A DNA stretch of 64,000 nucleotides. It comes from Diorhabda sublineata. Its lineage: Eukaryota; Arthropoda; Insecta; Coleoptera; Chrysomelidae. The DNA lies in NCBI RefSeq assembly GCF_026230105.1, contig NC_079478.1:10679653-10743652 (forward strand), written 5' to 3'. Positions 12,301-23,189 of this stretch are shown here, piece by piece; positions within the stretch are counted from its first letter, which is position 1; each line of letters opens with the position of its first letter. Below the pieces are notes generated by a model. The model did no database searches. It was not told the DNA's origin and worked only from the letters and a program-made list of their open reading frames with translations. A program made the translations under genes and the position numbers.

Positions 12301-15300
12301 CAACTCGTCACAAGTACTGAGCTGTCAAAGGAGAACAACTCAATGATGTTTAGAGGCAAATTTCTCAGAAGGCAACCAAGATAATTTAATGGATTAATGT
12401 ACCTTCAAAATTACGTTCCGGTATTTTGATATCGTATAAAGTCTAGATAAAAAAGGATATTGATAATGACCATAATAAATTAAAAGTTTCCTGAGCAAAT
12501 TTGTGTTCGCAGAAGTGCATTTTTAATGGTGAGGTAAGGTTCATTGGTTTATTTTACATTTATATTGATAGTATAATAAACACGAATTGTACGTCAGGAT
12601 AATAAGTACCCCGATGACGAGCAGTGAACATGGAGTGCATTCTCCGTGGTTTCCGTGTTGTGTTTTTGAGAGCCGTGGTCTAAAGTGAATGTTTCAAGGT
12701 CACTTTTATCCAAATTATATTTCTCTGACTCAAGGCGTGGTTTTGTGAACGAGCATAAGTGAATATTTTGACCTATAAGGCCTATAAAGTATACCTTAAG
12801 GGAGTATATGAATAGCTTTCAATTAGGATTTCTTTTCCCGATTATGTAAAATTTGGACTTCTTTGAGTTTCTTATACATTTCGTGAAATTTACACACCTC
12901 TTTACTCCTTAACATATTTCGACCAATATTTTAACAATATGTAGGAAGAAAATCTAAATAGAATCTTTCACGGTGTATTGATTGTTGAACGAGGTTGATT
13001 AACTAGGATAAGACTTAAAATTACCCGCATTTGGGTGTAAAGAATAGTGGTAATAACCCCACAATCCAACATTTGCACATCTGTCGTGTTGTTTTTAGAA
13101 TTATATTTTTCATCTGTTACTTTTCATTGAATTCTCAGCAGACATAGTTACATAGAATACACAATTTATTCGTTTTCAATATTATGACAATTATTAAAAT
13201 TCACATACCTGCCAGACTGGATCAAGTCCAAATACATAGGGTGTGCCTTTATAATTAGTACTGGGTATTAAATCTATCTCATCTTCAGCTAGTATTTCTT
13301 CTGAAGTATGGTTGACAAACCATCGTGTACCAAATATGTTCATAGATTTGGAAAATATATCGTTGTATATAAATCCAGTGTAAAAGGAGAATAAACCCAT
13401 AAGAAGGATAATGTATCTGCCTCCAAAGAATATAGCAAATATTTCACTTTTATTTTTTTGAGCGAGGAATTTTTTTTCTGATATAACCATCCATAAACCA
13501 AAAATGAACATAATAATTGCGTGGCCGACGTCACCGAACATCACGGCAAATAAAAATGGAAACGTGATGATGGTATAAAGACCTAAAGATAAAAATTCAG
13601 TTTCAAACTATTTAAATAGAATTAATAAATATTAGTTTTACAAAAGTTGACAGAGAAAATGTCAATGCTATTTAATACTGCAAGTACTCTTAATATACTA
13701 TCAAATGTAGTTGGAAGAATCGAAGGCATTATTACATAAGCTCGAAATTCAAAAAGAAGCAAGAATTTGACATTATGACGATTTCACGGAATAATAACAT
13801 TCCAGAAATTTGTAAACTTTCGCTACGGAGATTTTATTCCTAATTTCTGTCATGTTTAAGTGAATATGGAGAAAAAGAATTTCGAGTATGCATTAACATT
13901 ATTTTATACAAGGAAAGATGAAACAGAAATCCTAAGAAAATTTGATAAAATATTTTCCTGAAAGTGTTCCGAACGGTTTGTAACTGGTCTCTGCTTTGAA
14001 AAGTGACCCTATTAACACGGTTAATGGTGAATATCCGGGATCTTAATTTACTACGACATCAAAACTTGTTAATAAGAATAACATTATTATACACAATATA
14101 ACACAACTTTGAATGTTACATTGAGATAACTCGCGATGAGACGTGCGTATGAGTTCTGCCTCACATATAAGAGCTCATCGCTCTTCGCATGAAAATAACG
14201 ACGAAGAAATCCAGTGGACAGAAAAGGGCAAATACCTACGCATAAGGTTAAATCAAGGTCTCATTTTCAACACGTGAAAAACTTTGTCGACAAAATCAGA
14301 CAAGTGAGAGCAAGACTATTAGGATTAATCGGTAGAAAAAGCAAGCTAAAGACGGAAACAAAACTCAGATGTATTAGGAGTATAATAATACCGATTATGA
14401 CATACGCTTCGGTTGCATGGAGACACTACAAGTCGAACAGGACAAAACATAACACTGCACAACAAGGAAGGAAGAAACTATACGGAGAAGCAGGACCTCA
14501 AAAAGTATTGGACATCTGTTCGAGGAACTGGCAACACATTCAAACGAGGAATTGAGGGAACTCATCAGGTATACCAGAGAAGATTATACGAAGCACGAAA
14601 GGTCGAGAAAACAGCTAAATCGATAGGTTAAGTTAGGTTAGTAAAAAATATCAAAAATATAAAAAAGCACAAAACCGCACACCAGAAAACAAAAATAAAA
14701 AAAATGGGATTAGTTCTTTTCTTGCCGAAGAAGGTTGGAGATTAGCAGAGATTAGCAGAGATTAGCGAAAGCACATACACACACATGAAGACGTCCAGAC
14801 TAAGAAGACAAGAGTATATAGCCAACAGGCTAACTCTTAATAAAAAGATAAGACCTCCAAAATCTCCCATAGAACTCAACGTAGAGGAAGGAGTCTACGC
14901 GCGAAATTGCGATGCGAACGAGGATGAGGACCTGTCGAAAAGACAGGGGATGGTGGAATGTTCTTCGCATTGATCCGCAGATTTATTATAGGGTGTGTGT
15001 ACATTCATAGCGATACACACGGAGAATGAAAGTTAGATGATAATGAGTTTGAAGATTTCAAAAGTGCAATATTTATTAATTATATACAAAAGGAAATACT
15101 ATGACTGATCGAGCTTAAGAAAAACCACAAATCGTCTGCCCGTACATTATGGTTGCAAAGAAATTAGAAAAAAAGATTTATTGCCTCATCCGTCACTACC
15201 ACCAGATTTGGTCCTTTCCGATTACTTTCTGTTCCAAAACTTAGAAAATAGCTCAATGGCAATTAACAAATGATTTGTCTTATGTAAATGTCAATATTAC

Positions 15301-18300
15301 TGTCAGGAGTTGTTTTCATAGAAAAGCTTATACATTCAACATTAATATGAAAAGTAGTAGGAAATTAGCACATTTCATGGCGATATTGAACGATTTCTGA
15401 GAAATCAAGTTTTATGCGATTCCTATTAGATACAGATAAAATGTTCATATCCTTGAGCACGTATCTATGTTATTATAATTATTTAGATTATCTTAGAGTA
15501 TAATTACAAAAGAGGTATATATATAATTACCTGGATTTACCTCCCTGTATGATGCAACACCATAGGAATCAATCAAATTCTGGAATCCTCTGGTGAACTT
15601 GTTGGTTCTATTGAAAGTTGGAGGAGATTCGGTGGTGTTTATAATGTTTAAGAAAGATGGAATTGAACTTCCGCAAGCTTTCTATAAAGTAAAAAATTAT
15701 AGATTTGTAATTGGATGTTTTATTAAGCATTATCCATATAGTAACTGAACAAAATTTTATTACAAATATTCTAAAATGATTTTAGTCTATCACTTTAATA
15801 CCTTCCAAATTTCTTTGTTCAAGCTTGGCAAACAAATCACACATGTTAGGACATTTTGATAATGACAGTTACTTTATTTTCCCTCTCTATTTCATTGTTG
15901 TTATAATTAGTTTCATGATTCTTCGTTACTTTTTCCCTAAACATCATCTTCTTATCTTTTGAATAACATTATTTGCGTTTAAACATGAATTTTGTATTCA
16001 AGAGTTGTAACTTGTCTCTTCTTATTTTGTGGTAAAATTTCTCCAGCTACCATAAAGAAAATTTGTAATGGAACACCATTTATATATTTATTACTTTTTA
16101 TAAACCAGAATTTATTGATTACTAGTATTAAAAATACTAAATGCATGGATTTCTGAGAGAAAACTATCGCAGAAATGAATAAGGGACAGAAAGGCATGGA
16201 TAATATAGGTGAAGAAGAAGAAAAAGAGTCTCAATCAGAGACCGGTAAAAGTATGAGTTTGAGACAAAAAAAAAGAATTGTTTTCACCTATAAATTCCTC
16301 CTTCTATGATTGTTTTATTTTCTGTTTAAAATATAATGATGATGAGGATACTTACGGATCCGTCAGCTAAAGCTTTTTGAACCGTGTTGATGTCGTTACT
16401 CGGTACCCAACATTCACCGATCAAACATTTTTTAGTAACATCCATGTTGAAAAAATTCAGCGTGTGATAGATAGCTTTCATTTTGCATACCATAACACTC
16501 CAATTTTGTAATTCTTTAGCAACACTAACGAGAACTCTTTGGCGATGATCTCTAGTTTGGTTCAACACCTGAAAATTCAAGTTCATACGTTATATTGTAA
16601 AATACAAAGGTCCCTACTAAACTTCTAACTTTAGAAAATCATTTCATATTATACCGATATATAGGTACAAATTATTATTATAATAATTGATGTTGTCCGA
16701 ATTCATACCACACATAGAATCCATGTAAATTCTTGTGAGTCGGACAAAAATAAAATAGAATTCAAATACAGATTTCCTCGAGAACTTTTAAATTAACTTT
16801 CACCTCACATCAAATTTGAATATGATATTTATAAAAAAAAGTGAGTAGTAGCTCTATGGGGCCATCCGTTTTAAGTGGTATAGCACAATAATTAGTGATG
16901 GGGAATCTTGATCAGACTGCAAACTTAACGTGGTCTTCAAGGTATTTAAACAATTCATGTTATCCTATCCTTGAAAAATATAGTTTGGCTAACTACTATC
17001 CTGAATTTGGATAAAAGAGAATAAAAATTGTAGCAAAAGAGAAAAATTTTCTAAAAAAATGACATGACATATTCAGAAGGAAATAATTTACAGTGGTAAA
17101 TTAAAAAAAATTAATTTTCTTTATATCTCTCTTAAAATGTTAATACGAAGGTTGCTACTTAAGTTTTGAAATATGGCAACACTGATATGAATATGTCAAA
17201 TCCAACATTGTCATCATAAAGTTTGGAATTTTTAATGGTGTTGTCATACGTGTTGTCATACGAGTCGTTTACAGATACTTGAAACATTCATCTTGCACAT
17301 TTTCGATAACTTTCAAAGTGGATTAAACAAAAATCAGTGAGCCGATTAAATCACTTCGACTTTTGGTGATGAAACACCATCTCTAGCCACCGTATTTCGC
17401 TGGTTTTCCGAATTCAATTGTGGTCACATTTCGTTGCAGAATGACCGTGGAGGTCGTCCAAAATCGGCTGTGTTGTTGCCAGATTCCAGAAAACATCGAT
17501 ACTGTTCGTAAACTGATATTGCAAGATCGTCTTGAGATATACCATGAGATTGAGGCATACTTGGGCATAATTTCCACTATCCACTTCAATATTGCATGAA
17601 CATTTCGTTGTCAAAAAGATTTTTTTCGCGTAGGATACTGCATAATTTGACAATCGCTCGAAAAAAAGCTCGTGCCGATGGTGCAAAGAAATGCTGAAAA
17701 AATTCAATTTCAAAAGATGTCTATAAGATCGTGACTGGCGACTATTCATGGACCTATGCATATGAACCCGAAACTACACAACAATCACAACATTTTTTGC
17801 TAGAAGTTTTAGAAATCAGTCAGTCTCCCAGATTTAAAGAAGTGCGTGAATCAGGGTTGTGCTCATTATTTTCTTCAATTGAGAAGGCAGTGAGATAAGA
17901 CTTTGTTCTTGGGGGGATAACTTACAACTCCGAATTTTATAAGAAAATTTTTGAAATGATATGCGAAGAAAGAGAGCTCCTCATATCATTTAGCACCATG
18001 GCTCTTTCAGAAAATAAAAACTGTGCTGAGAAGACCACGATAACAGGTAGAAGACAGAGTACTTCAGAAATGGCTTCTGCCTTTAGGCACGGATTTAACG
18101 TTGAAATAAATACATTTTTAGTCAAAGGTACTACTTTGAAATAGATTAACTCAAATTCTTATCACCGTCACACATCTTGTACGTTGGAAAAGTTGCACAC
18201 GATATAAATTGAGGCACAAAAAATTTTCGAAAAAAATATTAGATTAGGTATTGTTGTAAGGTAACCAAACAATTTTCTTCTTTAGCATTTTGTATCAACA

Positions 18301-21300
18301 CCTAATTTAGTTTATACCCATTGCGAATAAAAAGCGACGTATAATATGAATGAAATAAAGAAAAGATAATGGTGGAATAGACTATTTAACGTAATATATA
18401 AAGGGAAAAACTAAGAAAAGAGAGTACCAGAAATGAACACAACAAGAATTAGGTACAGAAAATATTGTTTATTGCTTTATTCATTACAAAAAATTTGATA
18501 TTAATTTCCAAAAATATATTATTACTTGTGGGTATATTTTCTTCCGAATTTTCACTTTATTCACACATAAGAATGGACAAGAGTGTAAAAACTAGTAAAT
18601 TTTGTTTTAAAATGGATTTACTTTACATTGAAAGAATTTGAAAAATTGGAACATCACATAAAAAATTGCAGTTTATCTTATATCAAAATGTAAGAATTAG
18701 ATAATTTATATTAACTTGCTATTTTTAAACGTCTCTGTATTTGTTTTACCTGATATTTACCGTACGGCAAATCTGTCAGGTAAACGAAAATAAAAATAAA
18801 CATCACCTTCTATCCACTAACTGTTTCTCGTTATGTTCAGTAATAATCTGTTTAACGAAAAGATTTATTGTTATTACACATCTTTTATATATTTATAAAC
18901 GTCCACTTTTATCGACTTCTAATTATTATAAATGGAGGCAGTAAGTTAACTGAGAGAATAGCCAGTCTCCTAAAATTTATGTGATAATACAAAATTAAAA
19001 TAGAAAAATATTATTGTTTCACTCGTAAAATTCATACCAGAAAACAGAAGCTAAAATATACCAGGCGACACGCTCAAAATAAGCTCTTTTTTCCAAGTAA
19101 AGAATTTAAATTTGTGTTAATTTTACTTTCAGATGCTATGACAGGTTTACTACAAATGATATTAAGCACTTAGAATAGGATTTCTTTGCTCCGTTTCTAA
19201 CCTTTTATATGAATTAAAAAAATAGTTTATCACTCTGTATAATTTAAGATGTCACAAAACTGAGGAGGAGAAAACAATATAACGCAATTTCTTGTTACAA
19301 CCACACATCCAATCACTTTTGCCATAAATATCTTGAGTCATTATTTTTGTATATTTGTCCTCTACTAACAACACTTCCATACTATACAAAACCACACACA
19401 GTCTATTATAGTATATTGTTATTTAGATAAAATCGTCGTAACGAGCTAGACAGTTATGACAATCACGAAATAAAAGTTTTCGTTATCTATCTACCATATT
19501 AAATATACTTATGCTGAACTGAATGCAGCGAACTTCTTCAAATAACGCGGGATTATAACGTGGGTTATCAAAAGAGTGCGCATAGCAGGAGATGAATAAT
19601 AATACTACAAGAGCTATGGTAATACTGCAGTGATTGATTTTTATGAAATTAAGAAAAATCACAGTTACGAGGATGTATTGATATATAGTTAGCCTAGACC
19701 AGTTCCATGCATAAACAAAATATTGCGTTAACATAGCAACGAACAATAACTTATTAGAAGTATCAGTGTGAAGTTTGACGTTAACCAGAGTTACGCAATA
19801 AATTAAAAGAAAAAAGATGTCCACCGAAATTGTGAAAATCGAAAATTTGGAGTATCGAGCCATCATAAAGTACCTGTATTTAAAAGGGTTAAGAGGTAAG
19901 CAGATTTACGAAGAAATGCTTAATACCCTTGGTGATCAATGTCCTTCGTATGCGACCGTGAAAAATTGGACTGCAAAATTCAAAAGAGGTAAATTTTCCA
20001 TTGAAGATGATGACCGATCGGGAAGTCTGGTTTCTGTGTCAGTCCCCGAAAATATCGATGCATGTTCATGACATGATTTTATCAGACCGTCGAATTGGGC
20101 TAAAACGGATATCTGAAGCACTGAATATTTCATACGAACGCATTCATCATATAGTTCACGTCAATTTGGACATGAGAAAAATTGTTGCTCAATGGATCCC
20201 TAAATGTTTGAATGTTGACCAAAAGCGTGCAAGGGTAGAAGCATCGCGTTCGATCTGTGCTCGATTTGAAAACGATGTAGACTTCTTAAACCGAATTGTT
20301 ACTATGGATGAGACTTGGGTACATTTCTACGATTCAGAAACAAAGCAACAATCGATGGAATACCGACACTCTGGTTCTCCAAGACCTAAGAAGTGTGCAA
20401 AAATATGCTGGAAAAGTTCTTGCTTCAGTTTTTTGAGATTGCCATGGAGTAATCATGATTGATTTTTTGGATAAGGGTAGAACAATAACTGGCGATTACT
20501 ATTCGACACTACTACCCACTACTAAAAAAATTAAAGAGAAAGATGCGGAAATCTATCCAAAGGTGTTTTGTTTCTGCAGAATAACGCCCCTGCACACAAA
20601 ACTCATATTGCAATGCAAAAAATACGTGATTTAGGGTTTGATTTACTAGAACAACCCCCTTATTCACCAGATTTGGCCCCGTCCGACTATCATCTCCTAA
20701 ACTGAAAAAAAGGTCGTAAATTTTCTTCCAACGAGGAAGTAATAAAAGTTGTGGAGGTCTGGTTTGCACAGCAAGAAGAAACATTTTTTTTGAAAGAGAC
20801 GTTGCAGGTTCGCTATAATAAATGTATCTAATTAAGAGGGGAATATGTTGAGTAATAAAATATTTTGACATTGAAATTTTGTTTGGTTCTATAGTAGGCT
20901 AAGAATTTTTCAATATATCCTCGTATAAATGGAAACATCGAGGTTCACCACCAAAGAAAAAAATTAAGATGCAACCTTCAACAGAATAGCTCATGCTAAT
21001 CGTATTTTAGTATACTGAAGTCGCAATTTTAGTAGATTACTGGCAAAGAAGGGCCATAATTACAAGTGCTTATCATACCAATTTATTTTCAAACCTACGT
21101 TTGCGGAAAAAAGAGAAAACACCAAAAGAAGTTGCACAAAGGTATTCTTTTGCATTAGGATAACACAACCAGTGATTACCTACTGTTTGCAAAAGTCACA
21201 CTTATGTTGTAAATTATTTTCTTCAGATAATGCATTCATATGAATAGTAAGTCAGTGATTTTTCATTATAAGTAGTTTCGAAGTATATTCGGAGCAACCG

Positions 21301-22313
21301 GTTTAGCCTTCGTATATATTCAACTTACCAAATTAAGATCCTCAAGACGTGTTCGCACTCCTTGTAACATGTCATTTCTTTCAGCTAAAGTACTTGGGCA
21401 CGGATACAAAGAAGCGTGAAAACCAGCACAAACTTTCTTAATTCTGGTTTTGAGTTGTTCTCCTTGGAAAAAAGCTGCAAAAACGGTCTTGTGATGTTCG
21501 ATTCCCTGAAATAATTGTTAATGGAAAACGTAACAATTTTTAATTATAAATAAAATACTTACTGTAATTGGGTCTTCCATGGGTTTTTCTATTTCAGCTT
21601 GCCGAATGAAAACGTTACCTCTTGATATACGCCACAGCATTCTTTCGAATGCGGGTACTCTTTCTCTGTTGATTACTCCAGCAACGAATCCTAACCGGCC
21701 TCTAATAGAGACGTTGTGCTCTTCGGTAGGTATAAGTGACTTGTGAACGGAATCGGATAGTCCGTTGGCTTCATCTTGTTCGTTAAAAAATGCTAGTGTC
21801 TTTTCAAGAACATGTTTCAGTTCTGTTAGTTCCAGATAATTTGATTTGAGATTTACGGCACTCTCTGATAATTCTTTTATATCCCCTTCAGTTTTTTCGA
21901 GGTGAGCCTGGAAATTTGTCACATAACTCATTTAAATTGACCGATTTTACTTATTACTTACCTCTAAATCTATTATTTCACGGGGATTCGGAGCTTTCGG
22001 TAACTCTCCGACGTCAGGTATCTTAACGTTATCTTTTCTTACTTCTGTCTCTATGTATCTTAATTTTCTTTCCATTTCGTCGCATCGTCGTACTTCTTGC
22101 ACGAATTTTCTTTGGAAAGCGTTCACTTCTTCATTTAACTGTGAAAAAAATCGTAATAAATTCTCGAATTTATCTTAGGATCATGTTACTACTTACATCT
22201 CTGAATTGCACACATCCTGTTTCTCCCAATTCTGAAATTGCGTAATAAGCAGCTTCGGGTTGGATGAAGACTTGGGCGAGTGCCATCTCCTCGCTTCTAA
22301 ACATCCCTCCCAT
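6332..22313 (-). CDS. Vha100: V-type proton ATPase 116-kDa subunit a, complete 12-exon gene
   Basis: Subunit a forms the proton half-channels of the V0 sector and links V0 to V1. Exons: 22197-22313, 21962-22138, 21563-21907, 21329-21505, 16356-16568, 15531-15681, 13209-13582, 12032-12141, 10484-10617, 9032-9285, 8740-8968 and 6332-6603. All have GT-AG borders and matching phases, giving 850 residues, normal for the family (about 830-860). The N-terminus MGGMFRSEEMALAQVFIQPE and the block VLNQTRDHRQRVL are family hallmarks of the cytosolic half. The membrane half starts near GLYTIITFPFLFAVMFGDVGH. The essential proton-path arginine (yeast Vph1 R735) corresponds to the R of SYLRLWALSLAHA, about residue 751. 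A GTAAGTGTAAGT double donor ends exon 10, so its end could be 9026 or 9032. A leader exon may join at an acceptor at 22337-22338. Which paralogue this is cannot be told here. Confidence 0.96.
6962..7612 (+). pseudogene. Ty3/gypsy integrase relic
   Basis: Lies in the last V-ATPase intron. The frame at 6962-7171 reads FGIPRNTVFDQGNEFLS and LLKINEFNSTVHLHKTLDALE, the integrase core pattern (usually SDQG.EF ... STPYHPQ.NG.LE). About 150 bases on, another frame shows KNVLLRNDNKVNKL, GPYMIKDKG and REVHKSTIKRY, the GPF/Y-like C-terminal module. Several stops and frame changes separate the pieces. The second core Asp is kept in the DQG motif. The element is dead. Confidence 0.7.
7673..7844 (+). repeat. 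Probable 3' LTR of the gypsy relic
   Basis: Begins TGTGATAGTATG after a purine-containing stretch, ends AACATCACA, so the ends are inverted (TGTGAT/ATCACA). It contains an AATAAAA signal near its 3' third and sits about 60 bp after the integrase C-terminus. It is short for an LTR (about 172 bp). No 5' LTR was found in the window. Confidence 0.4.
7832..8462. repeat. Two tandem ~315-bp diverged repeats
   Basis: Copy 1 (about 7832-8150) and copy 2 (about 8152-8462) share ordered blocks: YAAATARCATCACA, CTTCCAATYCTTATA, GTCTATTGAAAATATTGTA-like text and CAAAATGTATTATACT, then CCATCAGAT and TTCTTA.CCCG. The first copy overlaps the end of the putative LTR, so this may be a duplicated LTR-flank segment. 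Coding potential is absent. Confidence 0.6.
9914..10426 (+). mobile_element. Non-autonomous TIR DNA transposon (possibly Harbinger-like)
   Basis: The terminal inverted repeat starts AAGGTCGAAACCCACCAGCA at the left; the right end read on the minus strand is AAGATCGAAACCCCCTAGCA. Similarity extends inward through the CCACGCTA..CTAATG block. The element is about 513 bp and lies between V-ATPase exons 9 and 10. A clean target duplication is not visible. It encloses a 45-codon open frame at 10070-10207. Superfamily assignment is inference only. Confidence 0.65.
10070..10207 (+). CDS. Small ORF inside the TIR element
   Basis: Reads MESTSCSSSDLKFLKECAAA and on to a lysine-containing end, 45 residues. 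A CAG/GTATTA donor-like sequence at 10198-10206 suggests it could be the first exon of a transposon-encoded protein whose remaining exons were deleted. I do not recognise a domain. It may be non-functional. Confidence 0.3.
   Translation: MESTSCSSSDLKFLKECAAAAARETEDFGSIKSTEIVKHMVIFRY
11230..11444. mobile_element. hAT-like MITE with 8-bp target duplication
   Basis: A 215-bp element with ends CAGTGCCGGACTAA and (right end reversed) CAGGACCGGATTAA, flanked by perfect 8-bp direct repeats TACTTAAG at 11222-11229 and 11445-11452. CAG-type termini with 8-bp duplications are typical of the hAT superfamily. It lies in the V-ATPase intron between exons 8 and 9. A 5'-truncated copy is at 52841-53005. 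Confidence 0.8.
14211..14640 (+). pseudogene. Non-LTR retrotransposon (Jockey-like) RT C-terminal relic
   Basis: The frame reads HVKNFVDKIRQVRARLLGLI, then GRKSKLKTETKLRCIRSIII and PIMTYASVAW, the usual Jockey-clade end of reverse transcriptase ('..LIGRKSKL....K...Y...IRPILTYA..VW'). After a frame change the C-terminal tail continues as RRLYEARKVEKTAKSIG. It lies in the V-ATPase intron between exons 6 and 7. No 5' part is present. Confidence 0.7.
15165..15340 (+). pseudogene. mariner transposase C-terminal relic
   Basis: Short stretch reading LPHPSLPPDLVLSDYFLFQN, matching the third-catalytic-Asp region of mariner ('HPPYSPDLAPSDYFLF.'). It is followed by frame breaks and lies in the same V-ATPase intron as the Jockey-like relic. 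Confidence 0.55.
17144..17795 (+). pseudogene. mariner transposon relic, 5' part
   Basis: Starts with a mariner-type terminal sequence TACGAAGGTTGCTACTTAAG. Frames then show GDETPSLATVFRWFSEFNCG and NDRGGRPKSAV, the N-terminal helix-turn-helix end and linker, and further on VYKIVTGDYSWTYAYEPETT around the first catalytic Asp. Multiple stops and frameshifts are present. The 3' half appears lost or unrecognisable. It lies in the V-ATPase intron between exons 4 and 5. Confidence 0.75.
17796..19665. other. V-ATPase intron, nothing recognised
   Basis: Between two mariner elements. An open frame at 17956-18144 lies opposite another of equal length and shows no recognisable domain. The rest is AT-rich. 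Confidence 0.35.
19666..20925 (+). mobile_element. mariner element with both TIRs, inactive
   Basis: The left end TACGAGGATGTATTGA and the reversed right end TACGAGGATATATTGA form inverted repeats that continue through TTAGCCTA, within TA dinucleotides. The element is about 1.26 kb, full mariner length. The transposase begins at 19817 (MSTEIVKIENLEYRAIIKYL, N-terminal helix-turn-helix). It shifts frame near 20065 and 20395 and ends near 20830. The first catalytic Asp is kept (VTMDETWVHFYD) and the third block is recognisable (SPDLAPSDYH). The second Asp is replaced by Asn at 20580-20582 in LQNNAPAH. A stop lies near 20702. It sits in the V-ATPase intron between exons 4 and 5. Confidence 0.9.
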
Positions 22314-22336
22314 TTTGTGGAGGTTTTAATGTCTTT

Positions 22337-22593
22337 CTAAAACAAAACAATAATTTAAAAAGGAAATCAGTAGAAATAGTTCTGTTTTGTGCCTTATCAC
22401 GTGCTTTCACAACATAGTATGGAAAAATTTTGAGTTTCATGGTTCATAGCGCGTGCCAACTGACCAAACTCAGTTGGTTTATTTAAAATTGAGTTTAAGG
22501 TTACTTATTTCTAGCTCACTCGTAGATTAAAAACTGAAAACCAATATCAATGTTAAAAAAGGCATCGATTTTATTTGTTCGATCGATAATTCA
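22337..22593. other. Upstream flank of V-ATPase start
   Basis: An acceptor-like TTTTAG on the minus strand ending at 22337 suggests the leader continues in an upstream non-coding exon that I could not place. No TATA box is evident. Confidence 0.35.
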
Positions 22594-23189
22594 TTAAACC
22601 TCCGATGATAGTTTAGAACAGTTAAAAGGAACAAAACATAGTAAAATGTGGAGCACTTCTATTAAAAGTGAATTTGAAAATAACGTTAAGACATTTCGTG
22701 ACAGGAGGTTAGTTTTTACACTTGTTTGCGCCCGTATACCTGGGGTTACTTTTGTAAGGTAAGTAAAACTTAACAATAAAGTTTTTAAAGGCTCTTCTGG
22801 TTCACCAAGTAATGGTTTACCACTGGAACAGCACATTCCAACAGTTTCATCTTTACGTTTGAAAGCATCGCAATAGTAACATTTTTTATTCATTGAGCCA
22901 ATAACAATTAAAGGATGTTGTCGATATTAAATTGAAGGATCATGTTGAAACCTAGTACCATTAAATACCGAATAATCCTTGTGCATGAAATTTGGACGAC
23001 GCGTGGTCTGCATTTCTGCGTTATGAATTCTTCTCGCCTGCGATTGCTTGTCTTTCGGAACGAATTCAAAACAGCTGCTCTCAAAACACTTTGTCGCTCT
23101 GCTTGTTGTTGTCTTCTCATCTCTACGTGAACCGAAGATTTTTTATTTCGTGCCACTTTTGCTGCACGGGGCTTTTGATTCCGAGGCAT
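22594..23189 (-). pseudogene. Helitron helicase-like protein, N-terminal relic
   Basis: The first frame (from 23189) begins MPRNQKPRAAKVARNKK and has a basic, RRQQQAERQ-type stretch. After a frameshift near 22990 the text reads FNGTRFQHDPSI, a stop, then IGSMNKKCYYCDAF. The next frame continues KRKDETVGMCCSSGKPLL and EPEEPLKTLL. The pattern 'F.YDPSI.Y ... IGSM...C..C.A.KF..E..GMCC.SGK' precedes the Helitron_like_N domain in insect Helitron proteins. The Rep and PIF1 helicase domains are absent. The coordinates cover only the recognisable part. Confidence 0.65.
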
